From Plantago ovata (taxonomy: Eukaryota > Streptophyta > Magnoliopsida > Lamiales > Plantaginaceae), in NCBI GenBank assembly GCA_028274465.1, contig CM051456.1, positions 20,493,033 through 20,557,032 of the forward strand: a stretch of 64,000 nucleotides of DNA. Reading direction: 5' to 3'. The notes beneath the pieces were generated by a model that saw only the letters and a program-made list of their open reading frames with translations, was not told where the DNA came from and ran no database searches. A program made the translations under genes and the position numbers. Shown piece by piece: positions 63,795-64,000 of this stretch; positions within the stretch are counted from its first letter, which is position 1; the number at the start of each line of letters is the position of its first letter.

Positions 63795-64000
63795 GTTGAG
63801 GCTCGGAACAAGTTCGGGTAGTGCGGAGTGCACGCTTGTTGAGCTAACAAGTTATCGACCACGAATACGAAGCAGGGGTCAAGGGGGTTGCGCCCCCTTG
63901 CGGGATCGAGGGGCAGAGCCCCTCGCGGGGTTGCAAGGAGCGGAGCCCCTGTACGGGGTTGCAAGGGGCAGAGCCCCTAGCTGGGGTCCAAGGGGCATAG
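63795..64000. repeat. GC-rich tandem palindromic repeats at the window edge, probably part of an LTR
   Basis: About 30-bp units of the form CGGGGTTGCAAGG(G/A)GC(A/G)GAGCCCCT repeat at least three times from about 63885 to the end. Each holds a GGGGCAGAGCCCC-type hairpin. Such arrays are common in LTRs of plant retrotransposons, but the element is cut off by the window, so the class is uncertain. Confidence 0.55.

Noticed and set aside
63773..63964. Proline/arginine-rich minus-strand frame at the window edge
   Set aside because: It is a translation of the GC-rich hairpin repeats.

Overview
This window is nuclear DNA from a flowering plant, almost certainly a eudicot. It has interrupted genes with GT-AG introns, AT-rich intergenic DNA, Ty1/copia, LINE, MULE and MITE-type elements, and plant-only families (plastid lipase PLIP, HD-Zip I, plant mobile domain). 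I cannot name the species. An ERDJ3B-type gene and a PLIP gene lie on the same arm; as I recall, the Arabidopsis neighbours At3g62600 and At3g62590 are the same two families, so this looks like conserved microsynteny that transposons have expanded.

Layout. 1-2517: the C-terminal exons of an intact ERDJ3B gene (ER-lumen Hsp40), cut by the window start. 2.5-5.2 kb: its 3' flank, which recurs at 19.5-21.6, 25.8-26.65 and about 28.05 kb. 6.6-9.0 kb: a decayed MED10 (Mediator) gene. 10.06-10.77 kb (minus): an HD-Zip I gene. 11-28.3 kb: a decaying tandem segmental duplication whose unit is HD-Zip, spacer, 5'-truncated ERDJ3B and 3' flank. It contains four ERDJ3B pseudogene copies and a 69-bp shard of the HD-Zip homeobox. 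A very young copia element (13731-19140; LTRs differ at 1 of 253 sites; 5-bp target duplication) sits inside the first pseudogene.

27-32 kb is a graveyard of repeats with MITEs and a 1.27-kb long-TIR element. 32.75-35.49 kb: a complete plastid lipase gene. 38.3-39.0 kb: a foldback element.

39417-46394 is the most interesting object: an apparently intact Mutator-like element (MULE) with two convergent genes. One (+) encodes a FAR1/MULE transposase with a C-terminal OTU-type cysteine protease domain, 929 aa. The other (-) encodes a plant mobile domain (PMD) protein, 630 aa, in the place that mudrB holds in maize MuDR. Both subterminal arms carry a cluster of GC-rich perfect palindromes next to a TA microsatellite, within the first intron of each gene.

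47.12-53.65 kb: a complete ten-exon BRCT/PHD-type gene (At4g02110-like, 1358 aa) with four exact-length 58-residue internal repeats. 53.7-64 kb: no intact gene; decayed LINEs, including a nested LINE-in-LINE insertion at 62.2-63.8 kb, and GC-rich tandem repeats at the right edge.
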